64,000 nt of DNA, from positions 62,001-126,000 of the forward strand of contig WEDG01000306.1 of the NCBI GenBank assembly GCA_017591395.1, given 5' to 3'. Shown here piece by piece: positions 23,715 through 36,315 of this stretch (position 1 is the first letter of the stretch; each line of letters opens with the position of its first letter). Below the pieces are notes generated by a model that did not search any database, had not been told where the DNA came from, and saw nothing but the letters and a program-made list of their open reading frames with translations. Origin of the DNA: Schistocephalus solidus. Taxonomy: Eukaryota; Platyhelminthes; Cestoda; Diphyllobothriidea; Diphyllobothriidae. A program made the translations under genes and the position numbers.

Positions 23715-26037
23715 TACTACTACTACTACCACTACTACTACTACTAATACCGCAAAAACTGCCATTACCACCTGCCACTACTACCACAAATACTACAAAT
23801 GAAAAACTACCGCTTATGCTGTAAGTAATACTACAACTACTAGTGCCACTATTACTAATACTACCACTGCGCTACAACCAATGTGACTATAATTATTATT
23901 ACTCATACTACTACTGCGTCGAATACTACTACTTCTACAGCCACTGCGACTGCGGCGTTTACTACTCCTACTAATACTGCAGCTAAAGCACCACTACTAC
24001 TACTTCTACTATTAAAACTGCGTCACAATGGCACAAGTACTACTACTTCTGTGTATAACTACTACAGCTAAAACTATAATTACTACAACTTATACTATTA
24101 AATTACTGCTTTTACTACGACTACCACAACTTCACAACCACTCCTACCATGACAATGGTACGATCACAACTACGACCAACCTCTACCACTAGAACAACGG
24201 CGTCCACTTCTATAACTACCGCTAGAACAAATGTAGTATAACTACTAAAGTTTCTTCGACTTTAACACTACGACTACTGCGTCTGCTACATTATCCCTAG
24301 TGCTACTGCTACTACTACCACTGCTAATGCTATTACTATTACCATTACTACTACTTCTTCTACGATCTCTACTACAACTACATTAACAAAGCTACTACTA
24401 ATAATATTGCTATTAATTCACCACTACTACAACGACAACTAATAATACTACTAATACAACTAATAGCACTCCTATTATGACCTAATACTAATACTACTGA
24501 AACGACTGCCATTACTACTACTACAACTACTACTACTGCTACTATTGCTACTATTTTCTTTTTGTTGGCCACTGTGTGTGCAGTTGTGTGCTGTGCCTGG
24601 TGTCTTCCTGTGCCTTCTGTGCTTCCTGTGTCTCCACTATTTCTTCCTCTGTGCTTCACTATATATTTGTTCCATGCATCTCCATTTTTTTCTTTTCCGT
24701 TATTTTTCTCTTCTATTTTCTTTCTTCCATGAATATTTCACTGTGTCATACTACCTCCATTCCTCCATCTTTTCTGTCCATTTTCCGTACCTTCTCCGTC
24801 TAAGTTCCTGTGTGTGTGTCCAGTGCTTCATGTGGTGTGTGTGTGTGTCCGTTGTGTGTGCTGTGTCTTCCTTGTGTCTGTGGGTCCTTCCTTCTGCTTG
24901 TCTTCGTTTCTGTGGTCTGCCTTCTTCTTCACTAATGGTCTGATTCTTCTCCTGGCCAATGCTGGGATCTTGTCTTTTCCTTCTGACTGATGATGCTGTG
25001 GGTTGATCCTTCTGACTTCTCAAATGCTAATCTGGCTTCTAGTCTTGGGTCCATGGATCTGATGTGATCCCAGTCTCGATGCTGATTGCTATGTCAGTCC
25101 CTATTGATTGCTGCTACTGTTGGATTGTCTAGGGATCATTGATCGTCTCCTAATGGACTGTCATGAGTCTGTGGGGATCTTACAGTGATTACTGAGTTCT
25201 GCTTCTGTTGCATATGCTGCTACAGGCTGCTACGATCCTCAGCTGCTGAGTTCCTGACTGCATGCTACTGACCAGGCTGATTGATGCTGCTATGCTATGA
25301 CCAATGCCTCCTATCAATGCTAATGCTTAGGCTGGAACAGCTATTGCCTGGCTGCGTGCTGCATTCTGCTGCTATCCATAGCTTCTGCCTCGAGACTGCT
25401 GCTACTGCTGTGAAGCTGCTACTGCGTGTGTGTCAATGTGCTGCTAATGCTACTGGGTCTGGGTGTCTGGGGTCGTGTGCCACCAAAAGGCTTCAGTAAT
25501 GCTATGACTGGTCCTGCACTAGTCTTTATACTACCACGACTACGACTATCACTACTAATACGGCGACAACTACAGTGCAACCATCATACTACGAACACTA
25601 CGTCTACTATTACTACTACTTCAACTACTAAAACTGTGTAAAACAACAACGAGAAAATTTACTACTAATAAAAAGGAACTCCACTGCTGCTAATAGCACA
25701 ACATCCAATATTACAACAACTACAACAACTAATAATACTACTACTACCACTGCTTCTTCCAAACTACTACAATTATTACTACTGCGTCAGCTAAAACTAT
25801 CATTATTAATATCGATATTACCAAATACTACTACAACTAAAACTACTACTACTTCTACAACAGCAACTACTTATACAGCTTCTATTAATACTACTACAAC
25901 TAGCTTCTACTACGACAACTAATGCTACTACTTGAGGAACTACTACTATAACAATGAATACTACTACTACTATTACAGCTAATACTACTAAAAATTAATA
26001 CAGCTGCAAATACTAATGCGACTACTCCCTCCAACTG

Positions 26038-26068
<31 letters not shown>

Positions 26069-26345
26069 CACTAATACTACTTGTACTTCCACAGCTACTG
26101 CTACTACTAATACTATTGAACTACAAATACTGCGTTCGCTACTAATAATAATACCAATCATATGGCGTCAACTTCCACTAGTACTATTACTATTAATACA
26201 ACAACTTATACTACGACTAATATCAGAAGAACAATTACAACTATTGTACCGGTACTACTGCAACTGAAAAATACTACACAAACTGCCTATTCTGCAGTAA
26301 TTACTCTTACTTATAATACTACTATTGCTACAACAATATCCGCAC
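23715..26345. repeat. ACT/CTA trinucleotide-rich desert (2.6 kb)
   Basis: Dominated by imperfect (ACT)n/(CTA)n at 23715-24545 and 25530-26345. The middle part (24545-25530) is T/G-rich with CTG/CTA words and CT/GT runs. Perfect runs are short (for example 26038-26067), so the array is old or constantly interrupted. The apparent Thr/Leu/Cys-rich open frames are artefacts of the repeat. Confidence 0.95.
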
Positions 26346-26359
26346 AACTTTTTCTGGTC

Positions 26360-26900
26360 CTGCACCCAAAACGGCCAACCCACAGAGCGTGCCCTGTTAC
26401 AAACATCAGCGACCCCACCAGCACTTGAACCTTACTGTTTGCGTCCGAATGCATGACTGCACACAGCAGAGGGCAGTTGCAACCCCGGTTCTATAAATTA
26501 CTGCAAGGATATACTTAACCCCCCCACGCCACCAGGAATCCAAACAACAGCTGCATTAACCCTAACCATATTACATGCCCGTCTTGCAAACATCAGTGAC
26601 CCCACCAACACTTGAACCTAACTGTATACGTCCGAATGCATGACTGCACACAGCCAGTTGCACCCCCGGTTCCAAAAATCCCTGCAAAGGATTCAACCAA
26701 ACCCCCCCACGCCACCATGAATCCAAACAAAAGCTGCAGCAACCCTACCCCACAGCATGCTCCTGTTACAAACATCAACGATCTCACCAGCACTGGAAAC
26801 CTTACTGAATGCGTCCGAATGCATGACAGCACTCAAAAGTGGGCAGTAGCACCCCGGGTTCCAAAACGGTGCATCCGAACTGTAACAATAGCATACGCCA
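26360..26900 (+). repeat. Tandem repeat, about 185-base unit, three copies
   Basis: Units begin at 'aaacatcagc' 26401, 'aaacatcagt' 26588 and 'aaacatcaac' 26770 (spacings 187 and 182). Shared words include 'gtccgaatgcatgac', 'ccccccacgccacca' and 'atccaaacaa'. A partial unit precedes the first. The third is truncated or diverged after about 26860. Confidence 0.9.
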
Positions 26901-26997
26901 GCCCCCTACGTCAATCCCGCAGCACACAAGGCGATAGCCCACGGTGATTCTGGTTATATTCAGGTGAACAAGTAAACCTACTGTTAGCTTTTAAGTA

Positions 26998-27042
26998 TCT
27001 TGGGTTTATGCATTAATTTTGGGACCCGCTTATTGTGCCTCC
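26998..27042 (-). repeat. 45-bp inverted repeat at inner edge of X copy 2
   Basis: Reverse complement of 22573-22617. It abuts direct repeat X copy 2 with a two-base overlap. Confidence 0.95.
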
Positions 27043-27536
27043 CTCAGTCATCGGTGAAGACACTGTCATGACAACAGCAATGGGCTTAGGCGCAGTGAGT
27101 GACAACCTACATACGCATGACGCAAAGAGCCGGATCTCCATTGTACATGATACAGGATATTTCAACTCGCACAAAAGCAACATCAACTGCGTCTGGTACT
27201 GCATTGTCGACCATGGTGAAATAAAATGCGTATAATTAGAAGCTTGCAAGTCCCATCCGAAATCAGCGATGAAACCTATGGATATTTCTGCGTCATCCTT
27301 TCCCCACAGCCAGCCCTCACCTGCGGCTATAAGAACCTAGGTTACAATTAGCACCCCACTGCAGTAACCCTCCTTGACCGACGGGCTAAACCATCTGCAG
27401 GCGTCTAGCGTTTGCACGTTTTCGCAGTCGGTAGTCCCACAATCAAGCTTGAAATTCTCTCCCACCATTGAACGTAAACGCCTACGCGGAGAGTCTCAAT
27501 CAATTCCGTGCGTAGCCCAAGATTATTTGGGTCGTC
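27041..27536 (+). repeat. 496-bp direct repeat X, copy 2
   Basis: Same orientation and length as 22074-22569, offset 4967 bases. After 'gtcgtc' at 27536 the two copies enter unrelated sequence ('ttttcacta' here, 'ggcggaggc' there). Confidence 0.95.
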
Positions 27537-30060
27537 TTTTCACTAAATGAAGCTGAATTCGGCAGCCACCTGTTCTGAGTACGCATTTAGGTGTGTCACA
27601 ACAACCCATCACCACCATCACCTTCGGCAGGTACCTACAGTGGGTACGCAGCCCCACTTAGGTTCCGCAGTATTTACGTCCACGGGGAATGGGGGGTGAG
27701 GGGTTTAAATAAATTTCACAGTGTTTGAAAACGAGGACAGTCCAGCAAACACGAAAAGTCAGAAGGTGAGCACTGCGGTTGTAAGAGACTTATATCTGAG
27801 ATCCTGGTCACCTGGGCGCTGCAGCTATTGTAAATAACTTCTGCCCCTGAACGGCTACGGGCAGACAGATGAGAATAAGGAGTCATTTTCACCATCGGAA
27901 ACGACTTTGTGAGATGGTTATCCTGCCTGCTATTCAACTTCACTTATCGTCTCCTTACCAGGAGTCTGCCACTCTCCGGCAACAAATTGGTCATCTTGGT
28001 AAGCATAAACGTGCCCTAAATGACCAACGGCTATTCCAAAAGCAAAATAACTGTATTCCCGTAGTTGCACATGTCGTGCTGTCTTGGTCAACGTGGAATT
28101 GGCCGCTGCAAACGTAATGGCCTTTACTGGAAATTGGACTAAGCGGAATACAGTATTTTCCTTACCGACAACTTCGTCAGACTTACTTTTTCGTAGATGC
28201 CTTCCTGTGCATACACCCACTAGGATTCATATAAATTTCCTGACTATGATCGATTTCCGTGACGTGAGAGTTGCGAAATATTAGAAACCAAGGCCGTGTG
28301 TCATGCCCACAGCATGACCGATCACCATCCCGCCTTCTTCAACTTTAGGCACAAAACTCAAACACGCAGGCAGTGGCAGGGTGGGCAGCTATCATACAAA
28401 ATTTAAATACAGTATTACATGCTGCGGCTGAATTTGGATTTAATAGAAGCAACTAAGTGGATCCCACACTGGAAGATGTGTCAACCCAGGGAAACGAGTT
28501 CGAATACCGAAACCCAGTGATACCACCTAGGCTGCTCGGATGAAAGTTGTGAGCCGCATACGCCTACACCACAACGATATGTTCGATGGCAATAACGAGG
28601 GCATCCGCCGGCTGCTATTCCTGAAACGCAATCATCACAGTTAATGCACAATGAACAACCCGAACGATAATAAATTTGCATAATTTCGACAGAGGCAGAT
28701 AATGCAACAGGGCCTAATGGTGACGCGTAACGACCGGTTATCTGGCAAAGATGACAAGATAGAGGGGTTCGCTTACCATTTTGACACGATTTTATTTGCG
28801 CCATTCAAAATTTCAAGTGTATTAACACAATTGCTGTTGTGACGGAGCACTTCAGGATCCGAGAGTGCTCACTTCCAGATAGTTATCATCATTTAGTCGA
28901 CGGCCGACTGTCTCAGTTGGGCAAAAACGATCATCTTTATTTGACCCTTTCAGTTTTCTGACACTCAGAACAGTGCACCGACAGTAAAGTGGAAAATCTC
29001 ATGAGGCAGACACTATTTAAACCGAATTCTACAAGTATGGCGGTTAACAACTTAAAGGGAAATTCTTACTTCCCTATGATCAGAACCTACCATCGCAAGC
29101 CCTTCAAGTATGCTACTCTCAGGTGCATTTATAAACTCAAGAGCACGTCCAGAGCCGACCTAGGAATCCATTTTCTTAGCCGTTTCAAGGTCTTCAAACA
29201 GAAACAGACAGAGTAGACAGTCGAGTACATAGATAACCCTTATTATTACCTTGAACCAGATTCGAAACAGAGTGCATTTTGCGGACTATGAATTGTGACG
29301 TCAGGTGTGTCCTAAACCCATGCGGAAGGCCGGTCGTCATCTGCCATCCACACTGACAGGATTTCAGGTTATCATCTGCCCTTTGTGCTAGAATTTTCTG
29401 TTGAAACGCTAGGAAGCCATGTTTTTTTCAGACTCAGGGCCCATAGGGTGGGTCAATTCGGCAAAAGCGTTTCCGGCAGCAGCTCCTTTATAATTTTGCG
29501 ATTGACCATTGTTACTATAAATGACTCCTGAAACGTTGGAAAGTAGCAGTAGATCTCCACTCAGAAGGTCTCTCTTCATATTTTTACACTGAAACTTACT
29601 TTAAAGCGGTCTCACCTGTTCTACCCCACCATAAAAATTGATATTATAGTTCGATTGAACTTACCTCGTAATGGTCACTCTAGGAAGACCAGGGAGTAAT
29701 CTTTGTTTGAGCTTCGGAAACTTTGTTTGATGGTACGGAAGAACTGAGTTCCTATTCTTTGAAAGGGTGTGTTGGAGATGAAAACGGAAATCTAAGATGC
29801 ATTAAGGCCTCTTTAGTTTGGCCATTCAATCTGAAACGCGTATATAAAGCAGTATTTTACTAATTCCACCTGGTTTTTCTTCCTCGAATGTTTTGCAGTT
29901 ACGGATTCTGCTGACTGATTTCCTGATGATTCAGTCTCCCTCACCTCGTTCTTAATAGCTTTCGACCTATTAACACATCACGCCAACCCTCAGTATGGAG
30001 TTATATTTGAAATCTCCGTGGTGGTATGTGAAGCAAGCTAGTCGCAAAGTGTATAGTCCA
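27537..30060. other. Unique segment, no gene recognised
   Basis: Several open frames of 75-107 codons occur on both strands (for example 27930-28220 - and 28481-28804 -) but none shows a family motif or plausible splice context. A short GC-rich part at 27575-27660 has a weak echo of the SINE-like family ('catttaggtgtgtcacaaca'). This is the longest stretch of the loop of complex A without recognisable repeats. Confidence 0.5.
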
Positions 30061-30330
30061 ATAATTTTTCCAGATCATCCTCGGTCCGTTTCTGTACACA
30101 CCAAGGGAGAACGTTCATAGACCGCTCGGACCATGGCCGCCAGATTCAGCTGATAAAAACACTCATGGTGTTACTAAGGTGTACCGATAGTTAAGCCGGG
30201 AAGACCGCATGGGAATTATGGGAGAGTGCAAGCCCTCGAATGAAAATAATAAACATAAATAAATGTTACTCGAATATAGCTAGTAGTATCCTTAATACCT
30301 TATTTTAATGACGTCGCCCTTGCATCTTTC
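30060..30330. repeat. Repeat flanking the LINE 3' end, copy 2
   Basis: Direct copy of 15800-16090 (see there). It again sits downstream, on the - strand, of the LINE C-terminus, and ends with 'aataataaacataaataaatg'. Confidence 0.7.
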
Positions 30331-31570
30331 CGTTCGTGTTATAGCTCGCACCATTATAACAATCTTACTTTCGCTTAAAAGCCTCCAGGCATTCCAACAT
30401 AACATAATCCAGAGGAATATTATTCTAAGCTTCAACTTTTCTTTTGGAGAAGAAGTAATTCCGAGTGTCTTGCCTAGCTCAAGTCACACGTAATTTGAGA
30501 GGATGACTTCCCAAGTTCGTGGTTCTTGCGAACTCGAAGAAATCACCTTGAACAAGACAACAGTCCTGAATGCGTAATATGTGGAATTCAAGTATCAGGT
30601 CTCTCCGAAGCTGTCTATAGCGCAAGTGAAAGAGATTGATATTCGACAGCCGTGTATCATAAGGCTGTGAGCGATGCCCAAGGACATGTTTGGTTGCTCG
30701 CCATTCGACTTTTCGAGGATATCGATATCGTTTGCCACCGAGTGTCTCCAAGCTTGGATAGAGGACTCCAACTGCAGCCGCACGAAGATTCCAAAGACTT
30801 TGGTGAAGAAGTCGGTATTGAAGGCTGAAAAGCTTGTTTGATGTGGTACGGAATCAACATCGCTGACTGCGATACCATTAATTAATGTTAGAAGAGTTTA
30901 TGCGAGGATGTTATTGAGAATCCCAGGTCACTTTTGGCATCCACTTCTTTCAATGGAATTCCATTTAGTCATTTAACCGCACGATTCGAAGGATTGCTTT
31001 TCTCGACTCGTATGATGTTGCACTTGCTCTCATTGAACGGTAAGAGCCAGTCATTTCTGGAGTCAATTGAAGTTTGCCTGCAAGTTCTGTTCGTCAGCCA
31101 CAGTTTGAATGACGCGCTAAAGTTTGAGATCATCGGCAAACATTGCAATATCGCAGTCCAGTTCGTTAGCACAATCGGTGATGTAGAAAATTACCAAATT
31201 GGGCCGAGAACAGAGCCTTGTGAAACACTACACTCAACCTAAACCTTGGCCGAATGTTTGTCGCTGATATTATCTGTTTCCCAGCGGCCAAATAGGAAAT
31301 GTTCTATCTGTGTTAGATTTCAACCTCTTATTCCTATGCAGTTGAGTTTATTAATAAGGCGGTGGTACAGCACGCTATCGAAAGCCATTTTGAAGTTGAT
31401 ATAGACTGTGTGCACCATTTTTTATCTATCGCCTGCCTCAGTCCAACGTTCTAAACAGAAATGCAAATTTGCAACCTCGGACCTACCTCTCCGGAGGCAA
31501 TGCTGGATCTTGGAATGCGGATGGTTATGATCAAGGAATTGCAGTAAAGCTGACTGGTACACATTTTTCC
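30330..31570 (-). mobile_element. CR1-like LINE RT pseudogene
   Basis: Reading from 31570 down on the - strand, the order is that of a CR1-like reverse transcriptase. A block QHCLRRGRSEVANLHF (usual QHGFRxGRSCxTNL) comes first, then VHTVYINFKMAFDSV (motif A, where Asp is replaced by Asn in YINF). Next come SQGSVLGP, MFADDLKL near 31122-31145 with the catalytic Asp pair, then LNGIPL. The thumb and C-terminal region follows (IQAWRHSVAN; RRDLILEF), then FKRK near 30365. At least five frameshifts or stops break it. It is longer at the 5' side than the sister copy 16090-16800. Confidence 0.85.
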
Positions 31571-31599
31571 AAAATATACTTTATAAATTACAAAAGAAA

Positions 31600-32050
31600 C
31601 TTAACGATTCGTTAAAAAGCTCTTTGTCAGTTTACTTATGAGTAGCAAATCAGGTTCAGTCAAGATAGGCATAGAGAGTTTCGGGGACTAAATAATGCGA
31701 ATTAATCCATATCAAATGCTAAAGTCTTCCATGTTCGCACGTCGTTTAAGCAACTTAATGTCACCACATTTACTTGACTGTAGCAAAATTTCATGACAGA
31801 GGATTTAATCAAAACAGAATTGTTGTATTCATTACTTGCAATTCATTTAACCATTAAAACTGGCCTCACTCCCTCAAACTCTCTGCCGTAAAATACAAAT
31901 GCACATCTAACAAACATTTGTTTTAATAATGCATAGCTCACCCATAAAATTTACATTCATTTGCAACTCATAAAACTCATTTATTAAAAAATTAATAGAA
32001 TTTTTTTAAGACTGCACATTTATCTTAACAATTATTCTATTTACCTTTTA
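31600..32050 (+). mobile_element. RT N-terminal relic fused to RT C-terminal tail
   Basis: 31600-31990 is a diverged direct copy of 13660-14100 (for example 'aaaagctctttgtcagtttac' and 'catttacttgactgtagc'), which at the other locus leads into a reverse transcriptase. Here, after about 32010, it jumps to 'aagactgcacatttatcttaac', the C-terminal tail equivalent of 56661-56690. An internal deletion has therefore removed the whole catalytic domain. Confidence 0.7.
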
Positions 32051-33110
32051 TTTTCCTCATTTTTTCTGAGCAGTTTTCTCTGTGACTCGAAGAAAGGACC
32101 GTCAGTCATTTCAGAGACCTTTATGAAACTCTTTTCTCTACCTCGAGTTCCACAGGAACCATGATAACTCCTTATTCTCCAGGTCATTCAAACGATGGAA
32201 GTCACTTTGACGTACACAGTCAATAATTTTCCCGTTTCAAATGATACTTGCCGTCATCAGAATTAAATTCTGGATGCTGAGACGCTGAGGCCCTTAAGTG
32301 CACTTAAGCCTTTTCGCGCGATGTTGTTTCATGCGCCTTAGTGATCAAGAACGAACCATATCAAAGTTTCAATACTTCTTTCTGAAATTCTACTGCAGTA
32401 TTAGCCTACTCTACCACCTCACGTTATTTTACTGAGCAGTTTTTATTCGTCCTTCTCCAAATTTGAAAATGGAAGCCTATTGAATCTGCATCTTTTGTCA
32501 AGGTAGGGGTTTTCTTCACTGCCTATTTTCGAGTTCGCAATTAATTTCAGAATACTGCTAACTATGGGCCTAACAGGACAAGTTCTGCTTACATTTGTAA
32601 ATATTTGTACAGTTTATCTGCACGCATTGTAATAATTTTAATTCTTTACAAATGTTTGTTCCGACAGTGCGTTCCCGGCGCTTATCAAATATTAATTCTA
32701 AGTTATAAATGTTTCTCCATCGCATTCTTGTATTTTGCTGTGCATTCTCTGATTTAACGACCGAATCCAGTTTTTCTAAATTATAAATAGTCCAAAGGCA
32801 TTTTACTCAAAAAGGAATACCACCGACATTTCCAACCACTTCCTACTTGAATAGTTTGCCAGCCATCAATTACAAAATTGCTATGGATTGCGAGACTTGA
32901 AACTGGCTTCTGCATCTTTTTTCGCCTTAATAATAGTTCAAGGATTCCCCGAAGCGCAGCCCTTACTCCCGTTATTCGTCCATATATCCTACGTTATTTT
33001 GTTTACTGATAAGACCCTCTCCTATAGCCTTCAATTATTAAAGCTCGGTGTTATCTGCTTCCCTACGGGTTTTTCTTCCTCATTTGTGATACCGGGAGAG
33101 TGTTAAATCA
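32010..33110 (+). repeat. Repeat family RQ, copy 1
   Basis: Directly similar to 56680-57680 along its whole length. Landmarks are 'actgcagtattagcctac', 'ccctaacag' or 'cctaacagg', 'gttccgacagtgcgttcccggcgct' and 'gataagaccctctcctata'. It follows a reverse-transcriptase C-terminal tail here and at 56590, so it is probably the long 3' part of that retroelement family. Similarity fades after 33110. Confidence 0.85.
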
Positions 33111-34590
33111 AATTGTTAGGCCAAATCGAATTGAGTTGAGATGAGCAATTTTCCGTCAGAAATGGCCTTTCAAAGTTATAAAAATAACATCCGTAAATGG
33201 ACGCTCTATGTTCACGAAATGTTTAGCAATACAAAACACACTTGACATATGGTAATAAAAAACCGCGTTCAAGACTAACAGTGTGCTTTTCGAATTTTGG
33301 ACATCAAAAAATCATATATTTGGACGTAAGGAGAAGGTCCATGTTTAAATGAATATTACTGATTTGGGGATATGTTGACAGTGTTTTCGAAGGGTGCATC
33401 CACTTTGGTTAACTGATCGCTGGGCCTGTCATCTGAACGAAAATTTCTGGATGATGTGGTTCGTTATGAATTATTATAAACACTCATATGTCATAATCAA
33501 AGATGTATGTAAAGGTCAGATTATAATCTATCGGCATCTGAAAATTTGATATTCGAACAAACGCAGATTTTTCGAAGGCAAATTATAATTGTTCCGTGCA
33601 CATTCCAATTATGCTGCCTATTGAAATCAAATGCAATACACAGTTTGCTTTACCTCACCAATATTTTGTTTCTAAGGCAACATGATTTGCCAGAAATATT
33701 GAGATAATTATAGTCAATTCCAGGCTGACAACATTATTTACATACGAGTAGGAGAGTTTGGTAGCTGTGCCTATAATCAATTCTGAAATACCCATTTCTA
33801 GGCACCGATAGAATATTCTTTTAATTTAAATAGGTGGGAGTGCCGGTAAAAGAAGTAATTTCTACTTACGGTTCCGCTTACAGCCAGCGTGCTCTAAGGA
33901 AACTTACAACAAAATAAAATAATCTATTACGTTTCGGTGGTAAAGTAAGTAAACGTTTGCCGGAAACAACCACTATGATCACAAATTTCTAGTTCAGCTC
34001 CTATCATAGCTTTTGGAATGCCAGTTATATACGCCTTTACCTATGAACACTTCATTACGTTTTTGGCATTTATACGGCTGTGCTTAAACTGCTTACTCAT
34101 AGGGGTATATTGTCTAGTTGTTTCCATGTTAATAAGGAAAGACCTTACTGTAAACATTATGCAATCGTGGATTGAGATGGGATAAGCAATTATCTATCAT
34201 CAAGATTTCTCTTTTGAAAAACTGGATTTGCATATTAGAGGAGTCGGAAACCTTTTAGGATGGATCGATATTCAAATCCCAAAAGTATCAGCGGTCCAGT
34301 GCGGGTCGAACTGCATGTGTTTTGCAATGTGGCAGAAATAGGAAACAGTGCAGTAGCATATGCTCTTTTAAATAATGACACACGATCTTAACATCGTCTT
34401 TTCACTTATTTGAAATAACTTTATGTTTCAATCAACTTCATTCTTTTGCAACGTGCATATCAATATCGTACAGAAGGCTCTCGATTTGCTGTTTACCCGA
34501 AGCATAATCATATACATGACACTAAGACCGTCGTAGTCCGACGATGTCCACCGAATCCTCCATGGGAAAGTGGAGCAGGGACGGTGACTT
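33111..34590. other. No recognised feature
   Basis: AT-rich unique sequence. A 69-codon frame at 34446-34655 runs into the SINE-like copy and is not protein-like. Confidence 0.5.
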
Positions 34591-34825
34591 TCGTCCCACA
34601 CCTGAGCCTGGTGTCAAGACAGAGTCAAGAAGACCGGAGGCAGGAGAGGACGTAGGTGGTTGGTGCGGCTGGGTCCCCTAAGTCCAAGCCGCACCTAGGT
34701 GTGCCACCACACCTCCATGTTCGGCATTTGTTATGGGAGCACAACCCGAATAACGCCTGCCGTGCCCTAATGTGGCCCCCGTGTTGGTCCAACGCATCTA
34801 CCACGTGGCCCGTTTAGGGGGAAAA
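34590..34825 (+). repeat. GC-rich SINE-like family, fullest copy
   Basis: 'gagcctggtgtcaagacagagtc' to 'ccacgtggcccgtttaggggg' is the most complete of four copies (others at 17255, 20700 and 21340). It is much richer in G and C than the flanks. I could not confirm Pol III promoter boxes, so 'SINE' describes size and dispersion only. Confidence 0.7.
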
Positions 34826-35289
34826 TCATACATATACATAAATGCGCACATATGACCTTACATTTCCTTGCACGTTGCACAAGAAAGACTTCAAACCTGG
34901 TTCACACCTTCAAAATCGGTGATTTATAGACCATGTTTACAAATGCTCTATTTATAACCCTTTCTCTACTAATTAGTAAGCCAGATTTAGCCAGCGAAAA
35001 GCATAGATGTCGTGGATTCTATTCATTGTGGGAGTATTCCAATAAATATTAGCGAAAGCTTGACCAAGCTGTACAGTACAACAGCGAGCCTCTTCACACT
35101 TCCAATCAAAAGCAATTAAAATGCAGTTTTTAAATGAAGGTTATGACGGAATCCTAGCATTTTCAGTCAAGACACTGGTCTAATGGCCAATCGTACCAGA
35201 AAAGTAGCAAAATACATCTTTGTGCATATATGCATTTGTGGTACATTTATGTAGCATAATAAGGTAAGAAGGTCATTTGATGATGTTTA
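34826..35289. other. No recognised feature
   Basis: AT-rich, no open frame or repeat recognised. Arm A homology begins at its right end. Confidence 0.5.
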
Positions 35290-35884
35290 CAATCATAAAA
35301 GTGGAAGCTTTTAGTAGAAAGCTATGCCTACGATTACCTAACATAGAACAAAGTTGAGAATTTTAAATTGAAAGCTTGCGCTAAATTATACTTTTGCGCA
35401 CAATTTATATAATGAAATATGTGCGCTTTCCACAAGCAAATTAAATATTTAAAAAAAGCTGGGCACACTTTCCGAAACATGTGCTGTGATATGTGCAAAT
35501 AAACAAACTTAAATGGACAGCCGTTGTGTCCAGGTTATAGAGCAAGGCAACCTGGATTTTGTTATAGACGTGGGGTTACTTAACAAACAGCTCATGTCAT
35601 ACATGTGGATGCTTTGAAATTTTGGACAACTCACTATCTGCCTTTTGGATGCCAGGGAAAGGTGCGTAATTTTAAAAAAAACATTTATGTGCAATGGATA
35701 TAGCCATGGTTCCTAAACGTGGACGTTATCTCTTTAAATGTACATCCGTAGGTAAAATTAGCTTAGCCCAATAAACTTACAAAAGATGCGAGCAGTAATC
35801 ATCCATCTCAAAGCTCCTTTGATCATTGGGGAATTCGTTTATTGCATGCTGTATTTTCAGGTGCAATTTGAATCACTTATTTCT

Positions 35885-36290
35885 GATGAGGAAAACGGGC
35901 CACAAATATAACCCCATTGTCGCCACTGCTCAAAATTATACTATGCACAGAAATGACGGGAGAAAAAAATATTGATTAAATACCTGGAAACTGTTCAGGG
36001 CTCTGTGTCGCATCCCGTGCATAAAAGACCCTCGGATCTAAACAGGTCAGATTAGTCCATTGTCTGTACAAAAAGACATGAACGCATACTATTTGTGCAA
36101 CTAAGCCACGAATTACAGACATGGATAGTCTAAAATTACAAGTGCATCAAGTTCTCATCTTAACTATCTTGAATTTTATCTCTTATGCAAGAATAAAGAC
36201 AAGTCGAGACCTGAATAAAGGCCTTTTATTAGATAAGAACTCGATCAATCGTAATACTGATCTAGCACAGACGTACAGCTGAAATATGCT
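35885..36290 (-). repeat. Repeat family S, right-arm copy 1
   Basis: Directly similar to 50355-50800 ('gccacaaatataacccca', 'agacatggatagtct', 'aagaataaagacaagtcgagac'). In reverse complement it pairs with the left-arm copy 12640-13045. It lies just upstream of the first Penelope-like fragment. Confidence 0.85.
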
Positions 36291-36315
36291 ATTTGGAACA
36301 CTATGAATCTGCATT

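Noticed and set aside
24378..24943. Open frames of 93-132 codons in the trinucleotide desert
   Set aside because: Composition is dictated by CTA/ACT and GT/CT repeats; overlapping frames on both strands are equally long.
22074..27536. LTR retrotransposon with 496-bp LTRs
   Set aside because: No TG/CA ends, no primer-binding site or polypurine tract, no gag-pol; the inner edges carry an inverted repeat instead.
28481..28804. 107-codon - strand frame in the unique segment
   Set aside because: Cys-rich but without a recognisable spacing pattern, homologue or splice context.
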